Source: DASZQY01 sp035548515 (GTDB lineage: Bacteria; Pseudomonadota; Alphaproteobacteria; Rhizobiales; Kaistiaceae). Taken from it: a stretch of DNA of 64,000 nt. The DNA lies in assembly GCA_035548515.1 (NCBI GenBank), contig DASZSW010000029.1, positions 1-64,000 on the forward strand, written 5' to 3'. The notes beneath the pieces were generated by a model that did not search any database, had not been told where the DNA came from, and was given only the letters and a program-made list of their open reading frames with translations. Positions within the stretch are counted from its first letter, which is position 1; each line of letters starts with the position of its first letter. Made by a program: the position numbers and the translations under genes. Shown here in pieces: positions 26,369-35,286 of the stretch.

Positions 26369-27130
26369 CTAGCCCCTGCCGATCAAACCACTGACATACT
26401 TATAGGAATTGGCGGCGTACGAGCGCCAGTCCGACGGATTGTCGTGCTCCATGACCAGAAGGTTGGAGCCTGTCCCGGAGATCGCCGGCCACAGGCCCTT
26501 CCAGTCGATCACGCCCGCACCGACGTCGGTCCAGCCGTCGTCCTTGGCGACGATCGGCTTGGTCGTGTCCTTGATGTGGAAGGCCGCGATCTTGGCGCCT
26601 TCCTTCTTGATCTCCTTCGAAGAGTCGGCGCCGGCGCGGAAAATCCAGCCGATGTCCGCCTCGAAGCGCACGCCGTTGCCGGCGAGGATGTGGTCGATCG
26701 GCCGCGAGCCGTCCGGCAGCTTGGCATACTCGAAGTCGTGATTGTGCCAGCCGAGCTTCAGCCCCGCCTCAGCGAGATGACCCGCGTGCTCGGACAGGCG
26801 ATGGCCGAATGCCTTCCAGCCCTCCACTGTCGAAGGGCGCGCATCGCCGCCGACATGCGGGATGATCACCGTCTCGAGGCCCAGCGTCTTGGCCTGATCG
26901 ATGACCTTCGCACGATCGGCTTCGAGATCGGCGAGCGGCATGTGCGCCGTCGGGATGGCCAGGCCAAGCGCATCGGCCTTGGCACGCAGCGGCTTCGGGT
27001 CGCCCTGGAAATTGCCGCCGTACGGCTCGACCGCGTCGTAGCCGATTGCCGCGAGCGCCTCCAGCACCGGCTCGACCGGACCGAATTTGCGCGCGCCATA
27101 GAGTTGGAACGAGATACGATAGTTCGGCAT
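26369..27130 (-). CDS. Sugar phosphate isomerase/epimerase (AP endonuclease 2 superfamily)
   Basis: A 253-residue TIM barrel of the xylose-isomerase-like superfamily (PF01261). Typical metal-binding positions occur in LGWHNHDFEY, FEADIGWIF, AAFHIKD and LVMEHDNP. The family includes hydroxypyruvate isomerase, inosose dehydratase and 3-keto-sugar epimerases. It is often paired with Gfo/Idh/MocA dehydrogenases, as here. ATG at 27130 starts the first beta strand; the upstream frame reads through the gap and into the next gene and was excluded. Confidence 0.88.
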   Translation of the reverse strand: MPNYRISFQLYGARKFGPVEPVLEALAAIGYDAVEPYGGNFQGDPKPLRAKADALGLAIPTAHMPLADLEADRAKVIDQAKTLGLETVIIPHVGGDARPSTVEGWKAFGHRLSEHAGHLAEAGLKLGWHNHDFEYAKLPDGSRPIDHILAGNGVRFEADIGWIFRAGADSSKEIKKEGAKIAAFHIKDTTKPIVAKDDGWTDVGAGVIDWKGLWPAISGTGSNLLVMEHDNPSDWRSYAANSYKYVSGLIGRG

Positions 27131-27168
27131 GTGCTTGTTCTTCGTGTTTGCGGATTGACGTCGAAAAC

Positions 27169-28254
27169 TTACAGGCGCGCGCCGCTCTCCGCGTCGAAGA
27201 TCGAGGCAGAGGCGGGATCGAAGCCGGGACGGACCGTCTCGCCGATCTTGTAGCCGTCCTCCGGCCCGATACGCACCGAAATCATGTTCTTGCCGAGGTT
27301 GCCCCACAGCAGCGCGTCGGCGCCCATCGGGTCGATCAACGACACCGTGACCGGCACCGTCGGCGCGCCGTTCATGCCCTTCATCGACAGCTGCTCCGGC
27401 CGGATGCCCAGCGAGATGCTCTGCCCTTCGTTGGGCGCGTTGCCGAACGCGTAGCCGTTGAGCGAAACTTCGCTGCCGTCATCGACCACGGCGGAGACGC
27501 CGCCGTTCGCCTTCTTGATCTTGGCGTCGATGAAGTTCATCGCCGGCGAACCGACGAAGCCCGCGACGAACCGGTTGATCGGCCGACGGTAGATTTCCTT
27601 CGGCGAAGCCAGTTGCTGGATGACGCCGTTGTGCATGACCGCGATGCGGTCGGCGAGCGTCAGCGCCTCGATCTGGTCGTGGGTCACGTAGATCATGGTC
27701 GAGCCGAGCTGGATGTGCAGCTTCTTCAACTCGACGCGGAGCTCCGTCCTGAGCTTGGCGTCGAGGTTCGACAGCGGCTCATCGAACAGGAACACCTCCA
27801 CGTCGCGCACGAGCGCGCGGCCGATGGCGACGCGCTGGCGCTGGCCGCCGGACAGCTCGAACGGCCGCCGCTTCATCAGCGGCTGGATCTGCAGCAGGTC
27901 CGCCGCCGCCTTGATGCGGCGCTGGATCTCCGGCTTGGGCACCCGCGCGGTCTTGAGACCGAACGACAGGTTGCCCTCCACGCTCATGCGTGGATAGAGC
28001 GCGTAGGACTGGAACACCATGCCGATGTGCCGGTCCTTCGGTTCCTTCCAGGTGACGTTGTCGCCCGCGATCCAGATTTGGCCGCCGGCGATCTCGAGCA
28101 GGCCGGCGATCGAGTTGAGCAGCGTGGACTTGCCGCAGCCCGACGGCCCGAGCAACACCAGGAACTCGCCTTCTTCGACGTCGACGTTGAGGTTCTGAAG
28201 GACCTTCAGGTTGCCGAAGGTGACTTCCAAATCGCGAACGGAAACATGCGCCAT
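27169..28254 (-). CDS. Sugar ABC transporter ATPase, UgpC/MalK type
   Basis: A 361-residue ATPase. Walker A is GPSGCGKST, the signature LSGGQRQRVAIGRALVRD, Walker B VFLFDEPLSNLDAKLR and the H-loop VTHDQIEA. The C-terminal TOBE-type regulatory domain (residues about 240-361) includes FVGSPAMNFID and LGIRPEQL. It energises the MalF/MalG pair encoded upstream. It is the only MalK-like gene in the window and may also serve the importer at 58.9-61.9 kb. Confidence 0.94.
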   Translation of the reverse strand: MAHVSVRDLEVTFGNLKVLQNLNVDVEEGEFLVLLGPSGCGKSTLLNSIAGLLEIAGGQIWIAGDNVTWKEPKDRHIGMVFQSYALYPRMSVEGNLSFGLKTARVPKPEIQRRIKAAADLLQIQPLMKRRPFELSGGQRQRVAIGRALVRDVEVFLFDEPLSNLDAKLRTELRVELKKLHIQLGSTMIYVTHDQIEALTLADRIAVMHNGVIQQLASPKEIYRRPINRFVAGFVGSPAMNFIDAKIKKANGGVSAVVDDGSEVSLNGYAFGNAPNEGQSISLGIRPEQLSMKGMNGAPTVPVTVSLIDPMGADALLWGNLGKNMISVRIGPEDGYKIGETVRPGFDPASASIFDAESGARL

Positions 28255-28260
28255 CGTCGA

Positions 28261-29160
28261 CTAGCCTTTCACCGCACCGGCAGCGATGCCGCGCACGAAT
28301 AGTTTGCCCGAGATAAAGTAGATGGTCAGCGGCACGAGGCCGGTCAGGATCGTCGCCGCCATGTTGACGTTGTACTCGCGCACGCCCTGGATCGAGTTGA
28401 CGATGTTGTTGAGCTTCACCGTCATCGGGTAGTTGGTCGGCCCGGCGAAGATCACGCCGAATAGGAAGTCGTTCCAGATGCCGGTCACCTGCAGGATGAT
28501 CGCCACCGTGAAGATCGGCAGCGACATCGGCAGCATGATCTTGAAGAAGACGCCCCAGAATCCGGCGCCATCGACGCGCGCCGCCTTGAACAGCTCGGCC
28601 GGCAGCGACGCGAAATAGTTGCGGAAGAGTAGCGTCAGCAGCGGCATGCCGAAGATGGAGTGGACGACGATGACCGCCCACAGCGTCGAGTAGATGCCGA
28701 TCGCCGAGGTCAGCAGCACGAGCGGATAGATCATCACCTGGTAGGGGATGAACGAGCCGACGAGCAGCACGATGAAGAAGAATTCCGAGCCCCTGAAACG
28801 CCAGTTGGCGAGCGCGTAGCCGTTCACCGCGCCGATCGCGATCGACACGATCACGCTCGGCACCGTTATCTTCACCGAGTTCCAGAAATTGGTGTGCATG
28901 CCCAGGCATTCGAGGCCGGTGCACGCCTTGTTCCACGCCTTGTCCCACGCCTCGAAGGTGATGTGCATCGGCAGCTGGAAGATGTAACCGAGGCGGACTT
29001 CCTCGAGCCCCTTCAGCGACGTCACGATCATGATGTAAAGCGGGATCAGGAAGTAGATCGCCGAGATGACCAGGACTGTGTAGACGAAGACGCGCGACGG
29101 CGCGAAGCGCCGGATCGGCCGCGGTCCGCTGGGCTCCATGGCAAGCGCTGCGCTGCTCAC
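28261..29160 (-). CDS. Carbohydrate ABC transporter permease, MalG type
   Basis: A 299-residue CUT1 permease with six helices and EAA loop ELFKAARVDGAGFWGVFFKIMLP. GTG at 29160 is preferred because GGGGAG lies 8 bp upstream; the ATG at 29139 is an alternative. It lies 13 bp after the MalF-type gene and 6 bp before the ATPase gene. Very similar to the orphan permease at 18373-19284. Confidence 0.93.
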   Translation of the reverse strand: MSSAALAMEPSGPRPIRRFAPSRVFVYTVLVISAIYFLIPLYIMIVTSLKGLEEVRLGYIFQLPMHITFEAWDKAWNKACTGLECLGMHTNFWNSVKITVPSVIVSIAIGAVNGYALANWRFRGSEFFFIVLLVGSFIPYQVMIYPLVLLTSAIGIYSTLWAVIVVHSIFGMPLLTLLFRNYFASLPAELFKAARVDGAGFWGVFFKIMLPMSLPIFTVAIILQVTGIWNDFLFGVIFAGPTNYPMTVKLNNIVNSIQGVREYNVNMAATILTGLVPLTIYFISGKLFVRGIAAGAVKG

Positions 29161-29173
29161 TCGTTTCGCTCCC

Positions 29174-30115
29174 CTACTGCTTCTTCTTGCCGAATTCCCA
29201 GAACGCCCACGGCACCACGATGATGCCGACGGCGGCGAGCAGCACCGACGATGCGGCAAGGCCCTGCGACAGGTTCGACACGAACATGAATTCGTAGACG
29301 TAAATGGTCGGGAACTGGGACGAGAGGCCCGGGCCGCCGCCGGTCATGGCGATGACGAGATCGTAGGTCCTGACCGCGCCCGCCGCGAACAGCACCAGCG
29401 CCGTGATGAACACCGGCCGCATCATCGGGATGATGATCGACCAGTAGGTGCGCCACTTGGGGATGCCGTCGACGCGCGCCGCCTTCCATATCTCCTCGTC
29501 GATGCCGCGCAGGCCCGCCAGCATCAGCGCCATCATCAGTCCCGTGCCCTGCCACACCGCGGCGATGACCAGCGAGTAGACGACCATCTGCCGGTTGGCG
29601 ATCCAGTCGAAGGTGAAATTGGTCCACCCGAGGTCGCGCACGGATTTCTGCAGGCCGAACGCTGGGTTGAGCGCCCACGCCCAGACGATGCCGGTGATGA
29701 TGAACGACAGCGCGAACGGATAGAGGAAGATGGTGCGGAACGTATTCTCGAGCCGGATCCTCTGGTCCATGAACACGGCAAGCAGGAAGCCGCACACGAA
29801 CGTGAAGATCAGCGAGAAGAAGCTGAAGACGAAGAGATTCTTGACGGAGAGCTGCCAGCGCGAGGAGGTGAACAGGCGCGTGTACTGCTCGATACCGACG
29901 AAATCGCGGGCGAAATTGGAAGTGGGCAGGATGCGCGAGCTGGTGAACGAATAGAAGATCGTCCACAGGCTGCATCCGATGAACACGAAGATCACGGTCG
30001 CCATCAGCGGCGTCAACGCGATCTTGGACTGAAGATTGCGGAATATCTTGAGCGGCGGCTTGGTCACCGCGCCGGCCGGCGCAAGGTCGGAAATCGGCTG
30101 TACGGTAGCTGACAT
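29174..30115 (-). CDS. Sugar ABC transporter permease, MalF type
   Basis: A 313-residue CUT1 permease with an N-terminal cytoplasmic tail, a first helix around residues 38-58 and the EAA loop EIWKAARVDGIPKWRTYWSIIIPMM. The AMTGGGPGLSSQFPT motif is typical of MalF-family proteins. It forms the channel with the MalG-type protein encoded next. It follows the binding-protein gene after a gap of 106 bp that holds a stem-loop. Confidence 0.93.
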   Translation of the reverse strand: MSATVQPISDLAPAGAVTKPPLKIFRNLQSKIALTPLMATVIFVFIGCSLWTIFYSFTSSRILPTSNFARDFVGIEQYTRLFTSSRWQLSVKNLFVFSFFSLIFTFVCGFLLAVFMDQRIRLENTFRTIFLYPFALSFIITGIVWAWALNPAFGLQKSVRDLGWTNFTFDWIANRQMVVYSLVIAAVWQGTGLMMALMLAGLRGIDEEIWKAARVDGIPKWRTYWSIIIPMMRPVFITALVLFAAGAVRTYDLVIAMTGGGPGLSSQFPTIYVYEFMFVSNLSQGLAASSVLLAAVGIIVVPWAFWEFGKKKQ

Positions 30116-30163
30116 CGTTTACTAGGCCCCTGACGCGTTCCCACAACGCGGCCGCTGGTTCGA

Positions 30164-30195
30164 CGTGGCCGGCTCGATTGCTCGAACCGGCCACG
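30164..30195 (-). other. Intercistronic stem-loop between binding protein and permease genes
   Basis: CGTGGCCGG...CCGGCCACG arms enclose an inner TCGA...TCGA stem. There is no T-run. Such hairpins after binding-protein genes usually protect the upstream mRNA from 3' decay, which raises the ratio of binding protein to permease. Confidence 0.6.
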
Positions 30196-30221
30196 CCAGT
30201 GGCTTGCCGTAAGGCTAGAGA

Positions 30222-31469
30222 CTAGCCCTTCGGGGCGTTCTTGATGATGTCGACGAACGAGGCGAGAGCCTGGTCGACAGTCATGTCCTTGTTGGTGAAG
30301 AACTCGTTCTGCAGGTCGCGGATCTGGTTGATCGTGTCACGATCCATGATCTGGGCGCCCGTCGGGAAGATGTTCTTCGGGTCCTCGAGAATCTTGAGGC
30401 CCTTCTTCATGCAGTCGTCAGCGGCCGCCAGGTCGACGTCCGGACGGATCGGCAGCGAGCCCTTCTTGAGGTTGAAGGCAACCTGCACCGGCTTCGAGAA
30501 CATCGTCGAAGCGAGCAGCAGCTGCGCCTTCACCACTTCCGGGTCCTTCTGCTTCGGGAAGTAGAACACGTCACCGCCCGTATCCAGAACCTCGTGGTAG
30601 CCGAGGCCCGGGAGGCAATCGTAGTCCACGCCGGCCTTCATGTTGGCGACCGAGAACTCACCACGGGCCCAGTCGCCCATGACGTTCGCGGCAGCCTTGC
30701 CGGTGATGACCAGCGAGACGGCGTCGTTCCACTGCGGAACGATCGTGTTCGGGTCGACGATCTGACGGGCCTTATCCATGGCCACCCAGATTGCCTTCTC
30801 TTCCGGACCGCCAGCAGCGGCCAGGTCACGATCCTTGTGCGTCTTCAGGTAGAGGTCGATGCCACCCACGCCGACTTCGATGTCGCCGAGGAGCGTGCCG
30901 ATCGGCCAGCCCTGAGCAGCGGACAGGGGCAGGATGCCCTTGGCCTGGAGAGCCGGAGCAGCCGCGACGACGTCGTCGAAGTTCTTCGGCGGCTCGATGC
31001 CGTTGTCCTGGTACACGTGGCGGTTGGTCCACAGCCACTGGCCCGAGTGCAGGTTCACCGGGACGCACCAGACCTTGCCGTTACGCGTGCAGGATTCCAT
31101 CTGCGAGTGCGGACGGACGAGGTCGTTCCACTTCTCCTGAGCGGCGAGATCCGACAGGTCGGTCATCAGGCCGGCGTCAACCAGGTCGTCCGAGTCCTTG
31201 CCCGGGTTGAACTGGGTGGCACCCGGCGGGTTTCCGCCCATGATGCGGCTGATGATGATCGGGCGGGCCGTGTCGCCGGAGCCACCGATGGCGCCGTCAA
31301 CCCAGTGATTGCCCGTTGCGTTGAACGCGTCGGCGAACACCTTCACCGCCGCCGATTCACCGGCGGAGGTCCACCAGTGCGTCACTTCCACGTCGGCGGC
31401 AAAAGCCGGCCCGCCGACGATCGCTGCGAGGGCAGTCGCCCCGAGCAGCGTCTTGGCAAAATGCGTCAT
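30222..31469 (-). CDS. Extracellular sugar-binding protein, CUT1 ABC transporter (family 1)
   Basis: A 415-residue SBP_bac_1 protein. It has a Sec signal peptide (LLGATALAAIVGGPAFA, cleaved before ADVEV) and the VEVTHWWTSAGESAAVKVFADAF opening typical of glucose/uronide-type binding proteins. Later blocks include CVPVNLHSGQWLWTNRHVY and GDWARGEF. The start at 31469 has AGGAGG 6-7 bp upstream, a strong ribosome-binding site. First gene of the operon, divergent from the LacI regulator. Confidence 0.94.
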   Translation of the reverse strand: MTHFAKTLLGATALAAIVGGPAFAADVEVTHWWTSAGESAAVKVFADAFNATGNHWVDGAIGGSGDTARPIIISRIMGGNPPGATQFNPGKDSDDLVDAGLMTDLSDLAAQEKWNDLVRPHSQMESCTRNGKVWCVPVNLHSGQWLWTNRHVYQDNGIEPPKNFDDVVAAAPALQAKGILPLSAAQGWPIGTLLGDIEVGVGGIDLYLKTHKDRDLAAAGGPEEKAIWVAMDKARQIVDPNTIVPQWNDAVSLVITGKAAANVMGDWARGEFSVANMKAGVDYDCLPGLGYHEVLDTGGDVFYFPKQKDPEVVKAQLLLASTMFSKPVQVAFNLKKGSLPIRPDVDLAAADDCMKKGLKILEDPKNIFPTGAQIMDRDTINQIRDLQNEFFTNKDMTVDQALASFVDIIKNAPKG

Positions 31470-31853
31470 TCCATTCCTCCCTTTCTTTCCGTGCGCCGAG
31501 CGGCGTCCGGCAAAAAACGACAAGTCCCGACGAGTAGTCCAAGTAACCATCCGGCCCTTCGGGACGACGCCCGCTTGGCGGATTTCTCAGGTTCCGGAAA
31601 AACAGCGGCGCCTGTGGCGCGCTTCCCTCCCAGTCGCGACGGGCGTATCTCGCCCGCCTTCCTTCAGATCAATCGTCAAAAGACGCGCCTCACGAGGCAC
31701 GCACCTCAACGGATTGTTCGTGAAGATCGCACGAGGCGCATCGCGCCGCGTCTGAAACCATTCCCTCCCGCTACACGCGCCTTTTTGCGACGCTTATTGG
31801 TTCATCCTTCTCGCGCTCTCCCAAGCAGGAGAAGGGATGTCCTCGTGTCACAG

Positions 31854-31874
31854 GCAATTGGACTCGCCAATTGC
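31854..31874. promoter_or_regulatory. Inverted repeat next to the LacI-type operator
   Basis: Perfect arms GCAATTGG and CCAATTGC separated by 5 nt (ACTCG). It ends 3 bp before the LacI-type operator. It may be a second regulator site or part of a complex operator. Confidence 0.45.
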
Positions 31875-31876
31875 GC

Positions 31877-31890
31877 TGTAAACGATTACA
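31877..31890. promoter_or_regulatory. LacI-family operator
   Basis: TGTAAACGATTACA has arms TGTAA/TTACA around a central CG, the standard shape for LacI-family operators. It sits 73 bp before the lacI-type start and in the shared promoter region of the sugar operon, consistent with autoregulation and control of the importer. Confidence 0.7.
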
Positions 31891-31962
31891 TTGAACGCTA
31901 ATTACAAGTCGGCGCGAAGTCAATGCCGATGTAGGGAGCGACGAGACTTCTCCGTCTCAGCA

Positions 31963-33057
31963 ATGTCCAAGGTTGCCCGATCGCGAGCGAAGAACCGCTC
32001 CGTGACCATCCGCGATGTCGCCCGCCGCGCCGGAGTCTCCACGGCGACGGTGAGCCGTGCGCTCGCCGATCCGGAGAGAGTGGCCGAAGCCACGCGCGCC
32101 GCGGTTGTCGCGGCGATCGCCGAAGTTGGCTTCACGCCGAACGCATCGGCTCGCAGCCTGCGCGCGCGCTCGACCAAGATGGCGCTGGCGCTCATCAACG
32201 GCATTGGTGACTCTTTTTACACCGCGATTCTGAATGCCATCGAGTCGACGCTGTTCGAGGCCGGCTACGGCCTCGTGATGGGCGATACGCGCGGGACACC
32301 TGGACGCGAGAAGCACTACGATCAGCTCGTGCGCTCCGGCCAGGTCGATGGCGTGCTGCTGTTCTCCGGCCGCCTGCCCCAGGAAGGCTTCGACGACTTG
32401 AGCCGCTCGATACCGATCCTGCTCGTGTGCAACGACATCCCGGAGCTCGAGGACCTTCCCGTCATCGAAGTCGCCAACCGCGACGCGGCCTTCGAGATGG
32501 TGCAGTACCTCGTCAGTCTCGGGCACCGCTCGATCGGCTACATCATGGGCCCAGCTGCAAACGTCGAGGCCCAGGAGCGGCTGCGTGGCGTGCGGGAGGC
32601 CGCCGCGGCATGCGGCCTGGCGCCCGACGATCTCACGATCTGGGAAGGATCGTTTTCATTCGAGGCAGGCACGGCAGCGGCACGCCGCTTCATCGCAATG
32701 CCGTGCCGGCCGACAGCGGTGTTCTGCGCCAGCGATCAGGTCGCCATCGGCTTCATCAAGGCGATCCGTGACGCGGGATTGTCGGTGCCGGACGACGTGT
32801 CGGTCGCTGGCTTCGACGACATCGAGTACGCCAACCTCTTCTCACCGGCGTTGACGACCATGCGCCAGCCGAGGGCAGAACTAGGCCGGCGCGCCGCTCA
32901 ACATCTGGTCTCGGGAATGAGCGGCGACCGCAAGGAAACGCCACAGCGCACGCGCCTGCCCTGCACCCTGGTCATCCGGGACAGCGTGCGCCCCTACCGG
33001 GCCGCAGCAACCCGCGATCGCGCTCCCGAGTTGAAGGCGACGCGAGCCGGCGTCTAG
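31963..33057 (+). CDS. LacI family transcriptional regulator
   Basis: A 364-residue repressor-type protein. The HTH and hinge are at residues 13-60 (SVTIRDVARRAGVSTATVSRAL, then PNASARSLRARST), and a periplasmic-binding-like sugar sensor domain follows (GYIMGP, FCASDQVAIGFIKAIRDAGLSVPDDVSVAGFDD). It is divergent from the CUT1 sugar operon, with a matching operator in the gap. ATG at 31963 directly precedes the HTH; an upstream ATG at 31891 would place the operator partly inside the leader and adds unrelated residues. Confidence 0.93.
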   Translation: MSKVARSRAKNRSVTIRDVARRAGVSTATVSRALADPERVAEATRAAVVAAIAEVGFTPNASARSLRARSTKMALALINGIGDSFYTAILNAIESTLFEAGYGLVMGDTRGTPGREKHYDQLVRSGQVDGVLLFSGRLPQEGFDDLSRSIPILLVCNDIPELEDLPVIEVANRDAAFEMVQYLVSLGHRSIGYIMGPAANVEAQERLRGVREAAAACGLAPDDLTIWEGSFSFEAGTAAARRFIAMPCRPTAVFCASDQVAIGFIKAIRDAGLSVPDDVSVAGFDDIEYANLFSPALTTMRQPRAELGRRAAQHLVSGMSGDRKETPQRTRLPCTLVIRDSVRPYRAAATRDRAPELKATRAGV

Positions 33058-33067
33058 CGGCTGCGCC

Positions 33068-33961
33068 CTAGCAGCTAGCCTTGATCACCGGCAAGCGACG
33101 AATATCCGCAGGCTGCCAATGGTAGCTGGTGCTGCTGCAACCATCGTCGTCGTCGCCTTCATCATCGCAGCCGGCGGCCGGCTTCACGTTCGACTTCGGT
33201 TCCCACGGGCCGAGCAGCATGCCGTAGCCGCCCTCATCACACGGTTCCGGGTGCTGAAACAGCTCATCGCCGCGCACAGTGCCGTCATCCGGCACCTCGA
33301 TCTGTTCGTGTTCACCCGGCAGCAGACCGCCGTAGAGCGGGAACGGACCTCCGAGCCCGATCACGTCGAAGAATTCGTCGTCCGGCGCCATCGGTCCAGT
33401 CACCGTCTTATCGGGTGAGCTCACGAACAGCGCCTGACCCGGCTTCAGCACGTATTGCTTGCCGTTGACGGTGACGATCACTGCTCCGTCCGACTTTCCC
33501 TCCTGCGCGATGAGGTAGAGGCCCTTGTCGGTCTTGTAACCGTCGAGCGTGGTGCCGCGCGTACCGATAGTCGCGATCGCTGTGTTGATCTTGTAGTTGG
33601 CGGAAGGCTGCGAGCCGCTGACGAAGCGAAACGCGCCTTGCGTCACGTTGAGCACCACGCTGCCTGCGCCGGTGGAGGGGTTGTAGACGAACTTGTCCAG
33701 CGTGATGTTCGACATCGGCCCAACCGACAGGCTCGTCTTGTCGAGGAAAAGGAACTGCGCCATCGATTTGGCGCCGGTCGTGATGATCTCGTCCTGGAAA
33801 ACGTGACTGCCGGCCGTGAGCGGCTGCGAGTTGCCGTGCACCTCGTTCTGCGCCGCCGACGTTACCCCGATGTTGCTCGCGGCATTGGCCGTCTGCAGAT
33901 GCGCCGCACCGAAAAGTAACAGCACCTGCAGAGCGGCAAACCGCAACGGCCGCATCTTCAT
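33068..33961 (-). CDS. FecR-domain periplasmic protein
   Basis: A 297-residue secreted protein. It has a signal peptide (ALQVLLLFGAAHLQTANA) and a FecR domain (PF04773) from about residue 50 to 160 (DEIITTGAKSMAQFLFLDKTSLSVGP, ATIGTRGTTLD). The C-terminal region is acidic and Cys-rich, with CDDEGDDDDGC and a terminal Cys. It has no membrane anchor of the TonB-linked FecR type, so it is not a classic anti-sigma regulator. It is divergent from a TPR/barrel protein and near a CHASE2 cyclase, a combination I would expect to form an envelope-sensing group. Start 33961 has AGGAGA upstream. Confidence 0.82.
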   Translation of the reverse strand: MKMRPLRFAALQVLLLFGAAHLQTANAASNIGVTSAAQNEVHGNSQPLTAGSHVFQDEIITTGAKSMAQFLFLDKTSLSVGPMSNITLDKFVYNPSTGAGSVVLNVTQGAFRFVSGSQPSANYKINTAIATIGTRGTTLDGYKTDKGLYLIAQEGKSDGAVIVTVNGKQYVLKPGQALFVSSPDKTVTGPMAPDDEFFDVIGLGGPFPLYGGLLPGEHEQIEVPDDGTVRGDELFQHPEPCDEGGYGMLLGPWEPKSNVKPAAGCDDEGDDDDGCSSTSYHWQPADIRRLPVIKASC

Positions 33962-34144
33962 CGCAATCTCCTGGTCCGCGTCTCCAGTCGAAGCAGAGTC
34001 TACGCCGCGAAAGGCCGGCGCGCCAACGAACCCCAGCGTGACATGCGTTAATTGCGAGGGGTGTTGCTGCACTGCCATAGCCAACCCGGAACCCCATGGC
34101 TACGGTCGGCAGCGATAAGGATTCGGCGAGGGAGCGGCGGCTCC

Positions 34145-35254
34145 ATGCTTCGCGCATTGGCCCTGACTTTGACGGCAGCAACCGCGCTCGCGCTGGCAAC
34201 CCCGGCGGCGATGGCGGACGAGCTGGACGCTGTCTACGCACAGGTGCTTGCCAATCCGACCAGCACGGAACTCAACCTCCGCTACGCGCAGCTCGCCGAG
34301 CAGCACGGTGAGTTCCGCTGGGCGCTCGCCGCTTACGAGCGTGTGCTCACCAACGATCCCAAGAATGCCGTCGCGCGCGACGGCCTCCAGCGGGTGAGGC
34401 GTATCATCCAGCCGGGGGATACCAAAAAGACCATCGAGATCGGCACGACGTGGCAATCCAACGTGCTGCGCGAGACCATGCCGACCGGCGATGTACTGGG
34501 CTACGGCAGCTTCCGCCTGCGGGATGAGCGCCCAATGGGGAAAACCCGCTGGCGCACCAACCTCGCGGTGTACGGCGAGGCTTACGCGCACGAGTCCGAG
34601 ATGAACTACGCCAGCCTCAGCGGCGACATCGGCCCAATCGTCGACATCCCCGGCACGAATATGTCCGTACGTCCGGGCATTGGCGGCGGCACTGCCTGGT
34701 TTGACGGGCGCAACTACTATTGGGACGTCAATGCGACGGCGCTGTTCGAGGGCTACCTCAACGGCGCGTATCAGTGGGTCCGCTTCCGCGGCGGCTACCG
34801 CGACTACGACCCGTCATTCAGCTCGAGCGCCGGCTCGTACTTCGATATCACCAGCCACTTCGCGATCCAGGACGTCCTTAACGAACACGATAGCGTGTCG
34901 GTCGCGCCGTGGTTCCGCTGGAGCAACATCGGCGCGAACGATGGAAGCTTCACCGATTTTGCCACCGGCCTCTACACCGAAGGCGGCGCCACCTTCGAAT
35001 ACGCCAGGCGCTTTACCGACGCCCTGTCGGCCTCGGTGAATTTCCGCATCGCCAACCGGGTGTACAGCGACCTCGGCACGGGCAGCCGCAACGACTGGTC
35101 TTACGCCCCCGGCGCATCGGTCGTGTTCAACGACCTGCTCGGCCCGCACGCCGACGTTCGCCTCGACTACAAGTACGAGTGGAACGTTTCGAACATGGCG
35201 GACCACACCTGGCAGAACCAGTCGGCCACGCTGGCCGTGGTCTGGCGTCGCTAG
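34145..35254 (+). CDS. TPR-containing outer-membrane beta-barrel protein
   Basis: A 369-residue protein. A signal peptide (ALTLTAATALALATPAAMA) is followed by a TPR pair (residues about 25-85, STELNLRYAQLAEQHGEFRWALAAYERVLTNDP). The C-terminal three quarters are rich in alternating aromatic strands (YGSFRLRDE, RTNLAVYGEAYAH, GGYRDYDPSF, ASVNFRIANRVY, LDYKYEWNVS) ending in WRR, as in outer-membrane barrels. The combination suggests a surface channel or assembly factor. It diverges from the FecR-domain gene. Family not firmly recognised. Confidence 0.75.
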   Translation: MLRALALTLTAATALALATPAAMADELDAVYAQVLANPTSTELNLRYAQLAEQHGEFRWALAAYERVLTNDPKNAVARDGLQRVRRIIQPGDTKKTIEIGTTWQSNVLRETMPTGDVLGYGSFRLRDERPMGKTRWRTNLAVYGEAYAHESEMNYASLSGDIGPIVDIPGTNMSVRPGIGGGTAWFDGRNYYWDVNATALFEGYLNGAYQWVRFRGGYRDYDPSFSSSAGSYFDITSHFAIQDVLNEHDSVSVAPWFRWSNIGANDGSFTDFATGLYTEGGATFEYARRFTDALSASVNFRIANRVYSDLGTGSRNDWSYAPGASVVFNDLLGPHADVRLDYKYEWNVSNMADHTWQNQSATLAVVWRR

Positions 35255-35286
35255 TCTCTATCTCACGGCGATCGGTTGCGTGACGG

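Larger units (their letters stand above)
31470..31962. other. Divergent promoter region of 493 bp
   Basis: Lies between the sugar-binding protein gene (leftward) and the LacI regulator (rightward). The right end holds two dyads at 31854-31874 and 31877-31890. In 31500-31850 no gene or clear motif was recognised. Confidence 0.5.

Noticed and set aside
25127..27253. Very long open frame of about 700 codons on the plus strand
   Set aside because: It lies antisense to three well-supported genes (Gfo/Idh/MocA, isomerase, ATPase), has Arg/His-rich low-complexity translation and no domain; it is a by-product of GC-rich codon use.
33068..33961. Classic FecR anti-sigma/TonB-receptor iron system
   Set aside because: No FecI sigma or TonB receptor nearby and no membrane helix between cytoplasmic and periplasmic parts; the protein is wholly secreted.
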